Assembly: GCF_902806685.2 (NCBI RefSeq)
Contig: NC_048560.1
Coordinates: forward strand, 1,528,492 to 1,592,491
Direction of reading: 5' to 3'
DNA: 64,000 nt
From: Maniola hyperantus
Taxonomy: Eukaryota > Arthropoda > Insecta > Lepidoptera > Nymphalidae
Position 1 is the stretch's first letter. Every line of letters begins with the position of its first letter. Positions 22,224 through 32,892 of the stretch are shown piece after piece. The notes under the pieces are model-generated. The model was not told the DNA's origin. It was given only the letters and a program-made list of their open reading frames with translations, and did no database searches. A program made the translations under genes and the position numbers.

Positions 22224-22453
22224 TGTGGCGGTTACCACAATAGAAACTAGATGGCGCTGTTCAATCGATGACGTAGTCCCGAACAAATGTACCGCCGATG
22301 GTAATCGCACTAACGGAGTTTTCTGCAATCTGGACTATATATAGAAGTTTCAAGACATAACCGTCGGCCCAGCTGGCGCTACCGAGCACAACCAACCGCT
22401 CGGTGGGAGATCTCCCCTTTGGTACGGTCGAGCCTGCACACCGCTCCCGTACA
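22224..22453 (+). repeat. Left LTR
   Basis: Starts TGT and ends ACA, with a TATA-like 'ggactatatatagaag' about 110 bp from the start. No canonical AATAAA was found. Confidence 0.85.
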
Positions 22454-22454
22454 T

Positions 22455-22472
22455 TGGTGACCCCGACGTGAT
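22455..22472 (+). promoter_or_regulatory. Probable primer-binding site
   Basis: TGGTGACCCCGACGTGAT lies one base after the left LTR. It starts with TGG, the complement of a tRNA CCA end. The tRNA was not identified. Confidence 0.65.
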
Positions 22473-22477
22473 CAAGA

Positions 22478-22792
22478 ATGGTCGCACACCTCAACAACCG
22501 ACGAAATCAAGAATGGTCGCACACTACAACAGCCGACGTCATCGAAGATAAACCGCACACCGCCGCACTCCGCACTGGCGCATACGTGATCAAGGGTGAT
22601 CGCATACATCGCAACACCTTTGGATCACACACCGCAAGCCCGACGTCTCCTCCAAACTCCAAGTCTACAAGCAGCAACAGCAAGCACATCGAGGCCTGTA
22701 AGACGGATGTAGCCACAGCTTCGGGGCACAATGGCCCTGCACTCCATCACCAGCTACAAGCGTCCTGGTCCACCGCTTCTCTGGATGGTTAG
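22478..22792 (+). CDS. Unassigned open frame inside the TRIM-like element
   Basis: A 104-residue frame rich in H, T, S and N with no recognisable gag, protease or polymerase motif. It could be a gag remnant or chance. Direct repeats 'atcaagaatggtcgcacac' near its start lower confidence in coding. Confidence 0.25.
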   Translation: MVAHLNNRRNQEWSHTTTADVIEDKPHTAALRTGAYVIKGDRIHRNTFGSHTASPTSPPNSKSTSSNSKHIEACKTDVATASGHNGPALHHQLQASWSTASLDG

Positions 22793-22863
22793 CAGCCATT
22801 GCCCTTCACACGCCTTCACGCTACAACGCCACCTCTCTTCACTGCTTTACACTACGCGTTCAT

Positions 22864-22878
22864 CTCGGAGGAGAGTGA
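22864..22878 (+). promoter_or_regulatory. Probable polypurine tract
   Basis: CTCGGAGGAGAGTGA immediately upstream of the right LTR is purine-rich in the position expected for plus-strand priming. Confidence 0.5.
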
Positions 22879-23108
22879 TGTGGCGGTTACCACAATAGAA
22901 ACTAGATGGCGCTGTTCAATCGATGACGTAGTCCCGAACAAATGTACCGCCGATGGTAATCGCACTAACGGAGTTTTCTGCAATCTGGACTATATATAGA
23001 AGTTTCAAGACATAACCGTCGGCCCAGCTGGCGCTACCGAGCACAACCAACCGCTCGGTGGGAGATCTCCCCTTTGGTACGGTCGAGCCTGCACACCGCT
23101 CCCGTACA
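22879..23108 (+). repeat. Right LTR
   Basis: Same length and, by eye, same sequence as the left LTR. Confidence 0.85.
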
Positions 23109-23152
23109 GAACTCTGCACATAGATTTAGACTCACTATTTATTTGTTCATTA

Positions 23153-23591
23153 CTAGCTGATGCCCGTGACTTCGTCCGAGTGGATTTAGGTTTTTGAAAT
23201 CCCGGGGAACTCTTTGATTTTCCGAGATAAAAAGTAGCCTATGTCACTCTCCAGGTCTTTAACTATACCCATACAAAAATCACATTGATCCGTTGCTCCG
23301 TTGCGACGTGATTGAAGGACAAACTAATAAACCAACAAACAAACACACTTTCGCATTTATAATAAGGGTACTGATTATTACTAGCTTATGCTTGCGACTA
23401 CACAAATATCAAAGTCCTATTCTACCCCCTTGGGGGTTGAATTTTTAAAAATCCCAACTTAGCGGATGTCTACGTCATAATAGCATATCTGCCTGGCAAC
23501 TTTCAGCCAGATCCGTACAGTAGTTTGAGCTCTGCGTTGATAGATGACTCAGACTCAGTCAGTCAGACAAACTTTCCTTTTAAATATAGAT
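23153..23591 (-). mobile_element. H2 and H1 Helitron-like copies in reverse
   Basis: H2 from 'ctagctgatgcccgtgactt' to 'tttataataagggtactga' (about 23372), then a diverged H1 from 'ctagcttatgcttgcgacta' (23381) to 'ccttttaaatatag'. Confidence 0.65.
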
Positions 23592-23955
23592 TTATGTAGA
23601 TTAGGCGATTAGTTTAACTAGCTGATTATGGCCATTATTATTGTTAACTTAATAGTTAAAAGTCTTCTAATACATTCCGAATTCCCAAACATGTTCAAGT
23701 GAATTAATGTAATTCGCAGGCTTCAAAGCTACTTAAACTTTTCAATAAAGATTTAAGATTTAGTCTTTGTGGGTAGTTAATTTTACGTGGAAAAACTCTA
23801 TAGAAATATCCTACTAGCTAGCAACAACGGATTTTTCTCCGATTTTCCGGGATAAAAAATAGCCTATGTTCTTCTTTGGGATGCAAGCTATCTCGTAGCG
23901 TATGTTGCAGGATTGGTTGTTTCACCGATAGGCCGTGAAAAACTAGCAGAGACTT

Positions 23956-24266
23956 TTTTTTTATGCCTTTATTGCTGATAGTTTTTCTTTTTTAATATTT
24001 TTAGTTTTAGTCTTTAGAAAATAGAATTTGTTTTGTTCTTTAGCTATCAGCGTGTCCTCTCGACACATAGGCCTCTTCCAGCAGCTTCCACTTTTGCCTG
24101 TCACGCGCTGTCCTTTTCCATGTTGCTCCTCCAACTTTTCTTATGTCGTCTTCCCATCGCCTGTATTGTTTCCCTCTTTTCCTTTGTCCATCTCGAGGTA
24201 ACCATTCAGTTATTTTCTGTGTCCATTTTTCGTTGCTTTCCCTTGTCATATGTCCTGTCTTTGCAG
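23956..24266 (-). pseudogene. 5'-truncated RTE-type LINE tail with target duplication
   Basis: The reverse strand at 24040-24249 encodes 69 residues ending a LINE ORF, with the pattern 'RRWEDDIRKVGG', 'W', then 'EEAYV'. This is close to the C-terminus of RTE-clade reverse transcriptase proteins. The insert begins with a T run (its poly(A) in reverse) and is flanked by AGCAGAGACTT (23945-23955, 24267-24277), an 11-bp duplication. It lies inside a reverse H2 element. No catalytic domain remains. Confidence 0.65.
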
Positions 24267-24277
24267 AGCAGAGACTT

Positions 24278-25019
24278 ACGCATTTATAATATTAGTATGG
24301 ATAAGTTATAGTTATGGATCAATGTTATAGTTTTGTCTACGTGTTACTTTTTACGAGTAGGTATATAATGTAGGTATAAAGGGTCATAGAATGCAATTCG
24401 AAGAACTGTTTGAAAGGTTTATCGCGTTCGTATGTTAATAAAGGTTATGGCTTTTGCAACAATGTTGTAATAGGTAAGTAGCTGCTTGACATAACAGTAT
24501 TATTATGAGAAACACCAATCAGGTACTAATCGTAAAATTGAGAATAATATAGCGTTCATCGATGCATTAAAACAATTCCTAACTATAGAAGCATATTACA
24601 AAATTAATGACTATCTACTTGACGATGAATAAACGCCCGCCGTCTCCCTACTAAAATTGCTGTGCTGTGTTGCTGTGTAATTATAATAACTGTTTAATAA
24701 TTTATATAATCAATATTGGGATCCATGAATAATAAATGAAATAAACGAGATCCTGCAGAAAACGGGATCCTGCAAAAAACTGGACGCCTTGTGAAAGGGC
24801 TGTGACAGTATTGCATGCTGCATTTATGCGTTAAAAACAAAAGGTAATCTCGTCTAACTCGTTTATTAACAGAAACTATCAAGAATCAATAACACGAACC
24901 TGGTGGTATTATAAAATGCCTTACGTCATGCCTCATCCCGCGGGATTCTGGTTATATGAGATTCCTTTAACGTTGATCATCTCTGAATGTCGAGGCTTCG
25001 GTAGTTTGGTCATTGCAAA
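24278..25019. other. No gene recognised
   Basis: AT-rich unique sequence. The short direct repeat 'gggatcctgca' near 24755-24775 is the only structure seen. Confidence 0.35.
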
Positions 25020-25443
25020 AAACCGCTCAAGTGCGAGTCAGGCTCGTGCAACGAGGGTTCCGTACTACAGTCGTATTTTTTCGACATTTTGCACGGTAAT
25101 TCAAAAACTATGATGCATAAAATAAATAAAAAGCGGTTTCAGAATGCACAGGTAAAGCCCTTTCATATGATACCCCACTTGATATAGTTATCTTACTTCG
25201 AAAATTGAAAATACTAATTTTTAGTTCATGACCACAATTTTTTTTTGTGTGATGTAACTTTCACGATTCACGGTTTTCAGATTTTTCCCCTAATGTCTGC
25301 TATGAGACATACCTACCTGCCAAATTTCAAGATTCTAAGTCAATGGGAAGTACCCTGTAGGTTTTTTGACAGACCGACAGACAGACAACAAAGTGATCCT
25401 ACGAGGGTTCCGTTTTTCCTTTTGAGGTACGGAACCCTAAAAA
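25020..25443 (-). repeat. Family D, near full length
   Basis: Reverse copy from 'aaccgctcaagtgcgagtca' to 'ttgaggtacggaaccctaaa'. Shares 'tgataccccacttgatatag' with the other members. Confidence 0.75.
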
Positions 25444-26364
25444 GTGGACGCGTGAGATACTTCGCGTGCCTTACCCATGTTTTAAATTTAATTGTAGCCT
25501 TATAAAATGATATTAATGAATCTGATTTGTGTTAAATGGTAGGTAATTGGTTTAAGGTTTGAGTCCATTCTTTTAAGAGCTAAGAGGAAAAAGCATGTTC
25601 GTCCATTTAGTTTTGAGAATGTCTTTGCTTTTTGGGTGAATTGCTACTTTTTCAAAGGCATTGAAGTAAATTCTGGAGGCTAAAAATCAGCATTCATTTA
25701 CTTATTTCAAAGAAATTTTGCGTTTCTTAGATAATGTTTCGATCCTCTACTTTTTTAGTAGTGCACCGAATTTTTTGGAGTGTCACTATGAGAAAATGGC
25801 TCTAATATTTAAAAAATACTATGAATTTCAGATATTTTTGCTATTTTTAATATGCGAATTGGCAGACTTCACACACCTTTGAGAACATTATGGAGAACTC
25901 TCAGGCATGCAGGCCTTGCCTCATTATATGTCCTTTCAGCGTTAAAGTGATATTTAATATTTAAAATATTTAAGTAATATGCCTATACTACATAATATTG
26001 TGATTTCTGTCGTTACTCTCAAGGAATTCCCTGCAATTTGCAAAGTTATCCTCATGTAAATCACTCAAGTGAATTTCAATCTGCATTAACTGTAGGTACG
26101 TTTAAAGGCTAAACTAAAACTGTTGAGATATTACCACAGGCACCCATTAAAATGATTTACAACTGATTTATATATCAAAGGAGCTCTATTATGTTCTTTA
26201 TGTCAATAGCCTTAGGGCGCAACGCTGGCAAATATATTGAAGCTGCTATGTACATAAAATATTTTATATTCGCTGGACTAGCGTTGATTTCAATGACATC
26301 ATCCGGGTACATGAAACGCGTGCTTTAAGTCAATGATTATAATATGTGGTAGATGCATTAACCA
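25444..26364. other. No gene recognised
   Basis: AT-rich sequence holding one reverse S1 SINE fragment at about 25855-25945 ('cacacctttgagaacattat'). No open frame of note. Confidence 0.35.
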
Positions 26365-26772
26365 TTGGGGACACAAAAAAGCCTCCCCGCGTGGTGTTTA
26401 GTTTTATACCGATCACAAGCACCCGGCGTCCCTGGAAGCAGCTACTACATGAACAAAATCAGTAGGCTGACTAATCTTTTCATCACGACGGCTACCTTTA
26501 AGACCGAGCTATCGCGGTCGCGGCTTTTTGGGCTGCCCATGTTTGAGGTGACCGTCGCTTCGAGAAGAAGAAGATTAACCATTGGAGAGTTCTGTGACGC
26601 TTTCAAAGAGCTTCATCGTCGTCAGTCTATATGTGTCCACTACCACAAAGTCAATTAATTTATTTGCTGTACCATATACATCATCGTAAGATGTGGATAT
26701 TATACAACCTAGATTAAGGCAGCATACAATTTTGGCATTTTCGAGAGCATGACGCTTCCCCGTTTTTCTCAT
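26365..26772. other. Unassigned GC-rich stretch with overlapping open frames
   Basis: Both strands have open frames here: plus 26365-26658 (97 residues, C-terminal half with SRRRRLTIGEF) and minus 26575-26772 (65 residues). Neither matches a family I recognise. Base composition is richer than the neighbours and the sequence does not recur in the window. It could be a degraded transposon coding segment or an exon of another gene. Confidence 0.25.
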
Positions 26773-26876
26773 TTAGCCTTTTTCTGCCCCTTTGTTGTGG
26801 GGTTCCGTATTAATTAAGGTTATGGGAATAGAATTTATTGGACAGGCCTTGTATAAAATAATTGGGGCATACTAGA

Positions 26877-27002
26877 CTACACAAATTAGCGGATGCCTCC
26901 GTCATAATAGCTTTCTGCATGCCTTTCAGCCCGATCCGTTAAGTAGTTTGAGCTGTACGTTGATAGATCAGTCAGTCACCTTTTCCTTTTATATATTTTT
27001 AG
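26877..27002 (-). mobile_element. H1 Helitron-like fragment
   Basis: Keeps 'tagcggatgcctccgtcata' to 'ttccttttatatatttttag' but has lost the CTAG end. A short S1 fragment follows at 27005-27075. Confidence 0.6.
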
Positions 27003-27332
27003 GTTATGTGCGTTTTAAGCTATTAAAGAAACCTGCATGCCTGAGAGTTCTCCATATTCTTCTTGTAGGTGTGTGAAACGTTATCGTATTAAACTCATAT
27101 GCTCTGAATACAATAAAAAAACAATGATCACAAAAGCAACGGAAATAATAGCACGCTATCATCGCGATAACCCGATAAACCTGTAACAACAGAGACGTCC
27201 GCCCGCCGTGACTCACCGCATGGGAATGACAACGGGTTGAGCGATTGGCGGTTTTTTACCTTTTTAAGGGTTCCGTTGACAAATCGGCAAATCTGTCATC
27301 AAATCACCAAACCAATCAATTAATAATTATTA

Positions 27333-27514
27333 CAGTACGCGGCCGATAGTAATGTACATCGACCTTTAGAAGGAGATAGCAGATTTGTAGAGAGCATTGT
27401 CCTTGTCGTAGAGACCGACAAAACGTCATTTATGATTGAGTCACAGAGACAACGCTTTACAAAGCCGAAATGTCATTCTAAAGGTACATTACTTTTCGCC
27501 GCCTACTGTATGTT
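27333..27514. mobile_element. Inverted-repeat MITE, family F4
   Basis: Outer ends 'acagtacgcggccgatagta' and 'ttcgccgcctactgta'; inner 'ttgtagagagcattgtcctt' and 'gacaacgctttacaaa'. Approximate ends from comparison with 4171-4349. Confidence 0.65.
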
Positions 27515-27546
27515 GGTGTATGCCATTTTATTCACCTGCTGCAGCG

Positions 27547-27740
27547 CTAGCTGATACCCGCGACTTCGTTCGCGTGGATTTAGATTTTCAAAAATTTCGT
27601 GGAAGCTCTCTGATTTCCTTGGATAAAAAGTAGCCTATGTCACTCTCCAGGTCTACAAATATATCCTTGTAAAAAAACAGGTCAATCCGTTGCTCTGTTG
27701 TGAGGTAATCGAAGGACAATCCAACAAACCAACAAAAAAT
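27547..27740 (-). mobile_element. Helitron-like element, H2 family
   Basis: Begins 'ctagctgatacccgcgactt'. Core 'ggataaaaagtagcctatgt', far end degraded after 'ccaacaaaccaac'. Confidence 0.6.
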
Positions 27741-27932
27741 CACTGCCGTATATTGGTAGTGATTAGCTTTTCTTCCCGACTTCGTTCGCGTGATATAATT
27801 TATAGCCTCAATAAGTAACTTTTAGTTTAGTATCGCTGGAGTTTTCCTTATTGACATGACTACGGAATCCTACTTTATTCGTGATAGGTCTCACAGTCTC
27901 GCACGCATTTAACCAGTTATATTTTATATTTT

Positions 27933-28365
27933 TAGGGTTCCGTACCTCAAAAGGAAAAACGGAACCTTCATAGGATCACTTTGTTGTCTGTTTGTCGATC
28001 TGTCGGTCTGTCAAGAAATCTACAGGGTACTTCTCGTTGACCTAGAATCATGAAATTTGGCAGGTAGGTAGGTCTTATAGCAGACATTCGGGGGAAAATC
28101 TGAAAACCGTAAATTTAGGGTTACATCACACAAAAAAAATTAAATTGTGGTCATGAACTAATAGTATTTTCAACTTTCGAAGTGAGATAACTATATCAAG
28201 TGGGGTATCATATAAAAGGTCTTCATATGTGTATTCTGAAACAAATTTTTAATTATTTTTAGGCATCATAGTTTTTGAATTATCGTGCAAAATGTCGAAA
28301 AAATACAACTGTAGTACGGAACTCTCGTTGCGCGAGATGGACTCGCACTTGGCCGGTTTTTTTAT
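27933..28365 (+). repeat. Family D, near full length
   Basis: Forward copy from 'tagggttccgtacctcaaaa' to 'ctcgcacttggccggttttt'. Confidence 0.75.
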
Positions 28366-28660
28366 CTCCCCGCAGTTGAAGACCGCAAGGCCGTTATGCC
28401 AACTCATTTTTGACGCAACGTGTAAATATGTAAACTGTGCAATGCAATCGTAGTAACCTTACGGGTTATGAAAACATTTGTTTGTTTACTTATTACCGAT
28501 GCTGCCAATGTTACTGCGTTTCTAGTTGCTTGGATAATTGTTTTAATGATTGTACGCAGGGTCGTTTGGTAGGGTCGCCAATTTTATGGGTTTCCTAGGC
28601 CATGTCCTGATTGTTAGGGTCATCTCGTTATCCATTGCTATCAAGATAATTTTATTTTAT

Positions 28661-29088
28661 TAATTACTCGCGACTTCGTCCGCGTGGACTACACAATTTT
28701 CAAACCCCTATTTCCCCCCCTTAGGGGTTGAATTTTCAAAAATCCTTTCTTAGCGGATGCCTACGTCATAATAGCTATCTGCATGGCAAATTTCAGCCCG
28801 ATCCATCCAGTAGTTTGAGCTGTGCGTTGATAGATCAGTCTGTCAGTCAGTCAGTCACCTTTTCTTTTTATATATTTAGACTAGCTTATGCTCGCGACTT
28901 CGTCCGCGTGGACTACACAAATTTCAAATCCCGATTTCACTCCCTTATGGGTTGAATTTTCAAAAATCCTTTTTTAGCGGATGCCTACGTCATAATAGCT
29001 ATCTGCATGCCCAGCCGACCCGAGTTTGAGCTGTGCGTTGATAAAATGATAGAGGCATCAATCACTTTTTCCTTTTATACATTTAGAT
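28661..29088 (-). mobile_element. Two adjoining H1 Helitron-like copies
   Basis: 28661-28880 (its first bases lost) and 28881-29088, the second starting exactly at CTAG after the first's TTTAGA. The second has lost its CTGA tract. Confidence 0.7.
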
Positions 29089-29591
29089 GTAGTTTCACGT
29101 AAACGTGCTCAAAGATTTGATAACTTACATAATACAAATAAGTGTCGCTACTAAATTGCATTAACAGTCGCTTCAGCACCGAATGAAAATACATGATCCC
29201 AATTGTCCTGTTTCTCGAATGTTACACATGGTGACTGTATTATAAGACATTACATAGTTTGCTCCAGCTCTGAACGGATGCCTATTGCCTATACTTGATC
29301 TGTGGCACGCTGTAGAATGTCGCAAGACCTGCACTAGTCTCGTTATGGACGTGCGCAGTGATATTAGACCATAGACATGTTATGTTCATTACTACATTAC
29401 GTATTATGTTCATTATACTACATCTACATGACGTATTATGTTCATTATACTACATCTACATGACGTGTTATGTTCATTATATACATCAATAAGTAGACGG
29501 ATTGACACACTTTTCAAACCTTCGTGGTTTTTTGCTGTGTCTAAATTGGATTTGTTAATCATTCTTTATGTTGGTAATTAAAAAAAAGAAA
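29089..29591. other. No gene recognised
   Basis: Unique sequence with a local repeat near 29388-29485 in which 'gttatgttcattatactaca' recurs in three imperfect units. Confidence 0.4.
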
Positions 29592-29736
29592 TCTAAATAT
29601 AAATATAAAAGGAAAAGGTGACTGACTTATCTATCAACGCACAGCTCAAAATTCTGCTAGGTGATTCGCTTACTCAGTGTCTAACACTGAATGATAGCCA
29701 CCAAGGTTGGTCGGTTCTACATTGCTGCTTCACTGG

Positions 29737-29882
29737 CAGTGGCGTGCACAGGGTTTGAAGCCAGGGTAGGCACTAGTTAAGTAGGAGCCTGTTCACTTGC
29801 AGGTCATAATGAAAAATATGCATTGAGCTATTACAACTGGGGTAAGCAGTGCAATTATGCTTCTATGACCTGCACGCCACTG
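29737..29882. mobile_element. hAT-like MITE with 8-bp target duplication
   Basis: 146 bp with ends CAGTGGCGTGCA and TGCACGCCACTG, flanked by TTCACTGG on both sides (29729-29736, 29883-29890). Its terminal 35-40 bp on each side match the 1.9-kb element at 48856-50773. Confidence 0.8.
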
Positions 29883-29963
29883 TTCACTGGGTGAGACTTT
29901 TAATATTTTTCGTAGAAAAACTTTAACGGATTAAAAATGAGCTTGGTGTCTTATCATTTAGTG

Positions 29964-30122
29964 TTAGAGACTTAGGCTGAGATCTATAGAGCGCACTTTG
30001 ACTTTGCTCAGACTTAAGATTGAGTTAAAACGAGACAGATTTATGTGCGAGATATAGCTCTGTCTCGTTTTAACTTTGTCTTAAGTCTAAGCTAAGTCAA
30101 AGTGCGCTCTATAGATCTCACC
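29964..30122. mobile_element. Foldback MITE, family F1
   Basis: Arms 'gagatctatagagcgcactt' and 'aagtgcgctctatagatctc' plus inner 'cagacttaagattgagttaa' and 'ttaactttgtcttaagtct'. The family recurs at 43545-43663, 46670-47475 (split), 52222-52590 (split) and 63781-63940. A relative with other ends is at 32750-32892. Confidence 0.75.
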
Positions 30123-30245
30123 CTAAGTTAGCGAATCACCCTGCTGATGCTGGACGGGTCGGGCTGAAAGTTGGCATGCAGATAGCTATTATGACGTGAT
30201 CATCCGCTAAGAAAGGATTTTTGAAAATTCAACCCCTAACGGGGT

Positions 30246-30430
30246 TAGAGCCTAGAGCCTCAATAGCTCAACGGGTAAAGGCGTGGACTGAAAACCGAAA
30301 GGTCGACGGTTCAAACCCCGCCCGTTGCACTATTGTCGTACCTACTCCTAGCACTAGCTTGACGCTTAGTTGGAGAGGAAAGGGGAATATTACTCATTTA
30401 ACATGGCTAATATTCTTTTTAAAAGAAAAA
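30246..30430 (+). mobile_element. SINE S2 copy
   Basis: Head 'tagctcaacgggtaaaggcg', B box 'ggttcaaaccccgcccg', A-rich tail. It interrupts the H1 element described above. Confidence 0.75.
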
Positions 30431-30724
30431 ATTTTTTTTTTTAAGGATTTGAAGTGTAGTTCACGCGGACGCAGTGTATAAAGTATAGATATTACTTATT
30501 TATTGTAAGAGGGTATATATGTGTGTGTTGTATTGTAGGTACGTGTGTGTCTATGTAAAGTAAAGTAAAAGTAAAGTAAAATATGCTTTATTGTACACCA
30601 AAACAAAAACAATAGACATATATAACAAATACAGCATGTACAATAGGCGGCCTTATCGCTAAAATAGCGATTTCTTCCAGGCAACCTTAGGGTAGAGGAG
30701 GTATGTAATATACAAGTATCTTTT

Positions 30725-30905
30725 TTTAAATAGGGATAGCGAGCAAACGATCAGGCGGGTCGCCTGATGTTAAGTGATTACCGCCGCCCATGAACATTTG
30801 CAGCACCAGAGGAACCGCCGATGCGTTGCCGGCCTTTTAGGAATTTGTTGGTCCGCCCCTTGAATAACCCCAATCTATGATCTTAAATAGGTGAAAAGTT
30901 ATTTA
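30725..30905. repeat. Retroposon-like fragment
   Basis: 'gatcaggcgggtcgcctgat', 'catgaacatttgcagcacca' and 'ttgttggtccgccccttgaa' recur at 59265-59410 and in reverse at 56482-56592. Preceded by a T run. Probably a SINE or LINE 3' piece. Confidence 0.5.
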
Positions 30906-31169
30906 AGAAGTTAAAGGAAAGCACGTGAATGTGCGATCGTGATAGGTTAAAGCAATATTGTGTGAGGCAGCAACTAGGGGTGGTTAAATTTAGCTTAGCC
31001 TAGATAATATACTTAGCTTTCCACCCTTAATGCTTATTGCCTTTGTTCCGAGCCTATTTTGCGCCATTACCTTCGTAAATGCCAGTTTATTATTAGTTAC
31101 TAGAGCTTACAGAAGAAATATTGAAGCAGACGTGTTTAAATCCTAATTCTACTTTGCATGAAAGTTTAA
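30906..31169. other. No gene recognised
   Basis: Unique AT-rich sequence, no open frame or repeat match seen. Confidence 0.3.
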
Positions 31170-31665
31170 ATATGAAAGTTCGGATGTTTGTTACTCCTTC
31201 ATGCCATTATGACTGAACCGATTTGGCCTTTTGAAACGGAGATAGCTTATACCTGAATTGGGTATTTTACTACTTTTGAATTTGATAAATATTATTACTT
31301 TATTATAAACTAGGATAAAAATAATGACGTAGGTACGCTGAAAGAAATATTAAAATCCAACAAAGATTTACAAAGTTACAGGCATTTTAATTTTGGAGTG
31401 GGAGGGTCTCCTATCCCTTTCTCGCAAAACGAAAATTTGTATGAAACCGCACGAAGCTACTATGGCATTAGTCAAAATGACGTCATAATTCTATATCGCT
31501 ATCTCTGTCTAATCAGAAATATTTAAATGCTTAATAACTTTTTTATTATTTGATCGATTTAATTAGTTTTTTTCAGTTTACGTCATTATTTTTATCCTAG
31601 TTTATAATAAAGTAATAAAAAAAATCGAGTAAAATACCCAATTAAGAAATCCCCAATCGGACAGT
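31170..31665. mobile_element. Long inverted-repeat element
   Basis: Arms of about 80 bp near 31256-31335 and 31577-31655: 'ttgggtattttactac' with 'gtaaaatacccaatt', and 'aaactaggataaaaataatg' with its complement. No coding capacity. Outer ends uncertain. Confidence 0.55.
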
Positions 31666-31681
31666 ATTCTTTTATATGTTA

Positions 31682-31897
31682 CTAGCTTATGCTCGCGACT
31701 TCGTCCGCGTGGCCTACATAATTTTCAAACCCCTATTTCACCCCCTTAGGGGTTGAATTTTCAAAAATCCTTTCTTAGCGGATGCCTACGTCGTAATAGC
31801 TATCTGCATGCCAATTTCAGCCCGATCCGTCCAGTAGTTTGAGCTGTGCGTTGATAGATCAGTCAGTCAGTCACCTTATTCATTTATATATTTAGAT
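31682..31897 (-). mobile_element. Helitron-like element, H1 family
   Basis: Complete reverse copy, 'ctagcttatgctcgcgactt' to 'catttatatatttaga', two or three CAGT units only. Confidence 0.7.
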
Positions 31898-32484
31898 ATT
31901 AATTGACTCGCACGGGGAGTTTATACCTATTTCATACACATACTTTACATTTACTTGTACAAAACTTTCTCGTGAAAAAGTGTGATCCTAGAGCGATTCC
32001 ATTAATAAAACGATAAAAATGATTATAGTCGGTGCGTTTAATGTGTGTCGACCTTTACAGGCGTCGACCTGGTTATTTATACTCGTCGAATAGTATCGCA
32101 GAGTAAAAACACATGAATATAAATATTCTCTTTTCTACGTGTTTTATTGGCGCAACTTCCTTCGCTCTGTACCTAAATTACATCAAGTAGAGCTAGTCTA
32201 TACATTCAGTATAATAATTCCTCTTTATTCCCTCACCGCATGACCGCAACTTCGTCCGCTTGGATTTAGGTTTTTGAAATCCCGTGGGAAACTCTTTGAT
32301 ATTCCGGGACAAAAAGTACCCTATGTCACCCTCCTTGGGTCTTGAAACGCAAAAAATCACGCCCATCTCTTGTTCCGTTGTGGCGTTATTGAAGAACAAA
32401 TCAACAAGCGAACTCATAATGTGGGTATCTACGGTGTTGGATCTTTATCACCAAGGCACGAAGATTTCATATTGTTTCTTCTTA

Positions 32485-32635
32485 ATAATAAAAGGAAAAG
32501 GTGACTGACTGACCGATCTATCAAAGCACAGCATAAACTACTGGACGGTTCGGGCTGAAATTTGACATGCAGATAGCTATTATGACATCCGCTAAGAAAG
32601 GATTTTTGAAAATTCAACCCCTAATGGCGATAACA
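32485..32635 (+). mobile_element. H1 Helitron-like fragment
   Basis: Opens 'ataataaaaggaaaaggtga' and ends abruptly at 'aattcaacccctaatgg'. A degraded reverse H2 sits just upstream (about 32210-32420). Confidence 0.6.
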
Positions 32636-32749
32636 CACTGCATCACTGCACTATATTTATACAAGCATTTCATACAATCTCCCATACTAAGCTAGCGTTT
32701 TGACAATTGATAAAAAGTCGCTGATTTCACTAGCAGTCATCACCCCTAT

Positions 32750-32892
32750 TCCTCTAACTGCCGTACTCAGAGTAACTAATCGTTACTTAAGATTGAGTTA
32801 AAGCGAAACAGATGTATGTGAGAGATCTAGCTTTGTCTCGTTTTAACTAAACTTAAGTAACGATTAAGCGACTCTGAGTACGGCAGTAACTT
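32750..32892. mobile_element. Foldback element related to F1
   Basis: 'actgccgtactcagagtaac' and 'gactctgagtacggcagta' form the outer arms. The inner part ('cttaagattgagttaaagcg') is F1-like. Confidence 0.65.

Larger units (their letters stand above)
22224..23108 (+). mobile_element. Short LTR retrotransposon (TRIM-like), complete
   Basis: Two 230-bp direct repeats that appear identical base for base, TGTGGCGG...CCGTACA, enclose a 425-bp interior. GAAC occurs immediately outside both ends (22220-22223, 23109-23112; also readable as GAACT if the LTR starts one base later). A TGG-initial primer-binding-like site follows the left LTR and a purine-rich stretch precedes the right one. The interior has no reverse transcriptase, so it must be mobilised in trans. 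Identical LTRs imply a recent insertion or gene conversion. Confidence 0.85.
29592..30480 (+). mobile_element. H1 Helitron-like element with three later insertions
   Basis: H1 starts 'tctaaatataaatataaaag' and reads to 'cgcacagctcaaa', resumes at 'gatgctggacgggtcgggct' and continues to 'attcaacccctaacggggtt' and then a degraded end. The first gap is an element with ends 'aggtgattcgcttact' and 'agttagcgaatcaccc', with CTGCT on both sides. That element carries a hAT-like MITE and a foldback. The second gap is a SINE S2. Confidence 0.6.

Noticed and set aside
28728..28955. Recurrent frames with 'NFQKSFLSGC' and 'SSSLSCALIDQSVSQS' across the window
   Set aside because: These are translations of the H1 Helitron-like repeat and its CTGA tract. 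They occur at many copies on either strand and are not genes.
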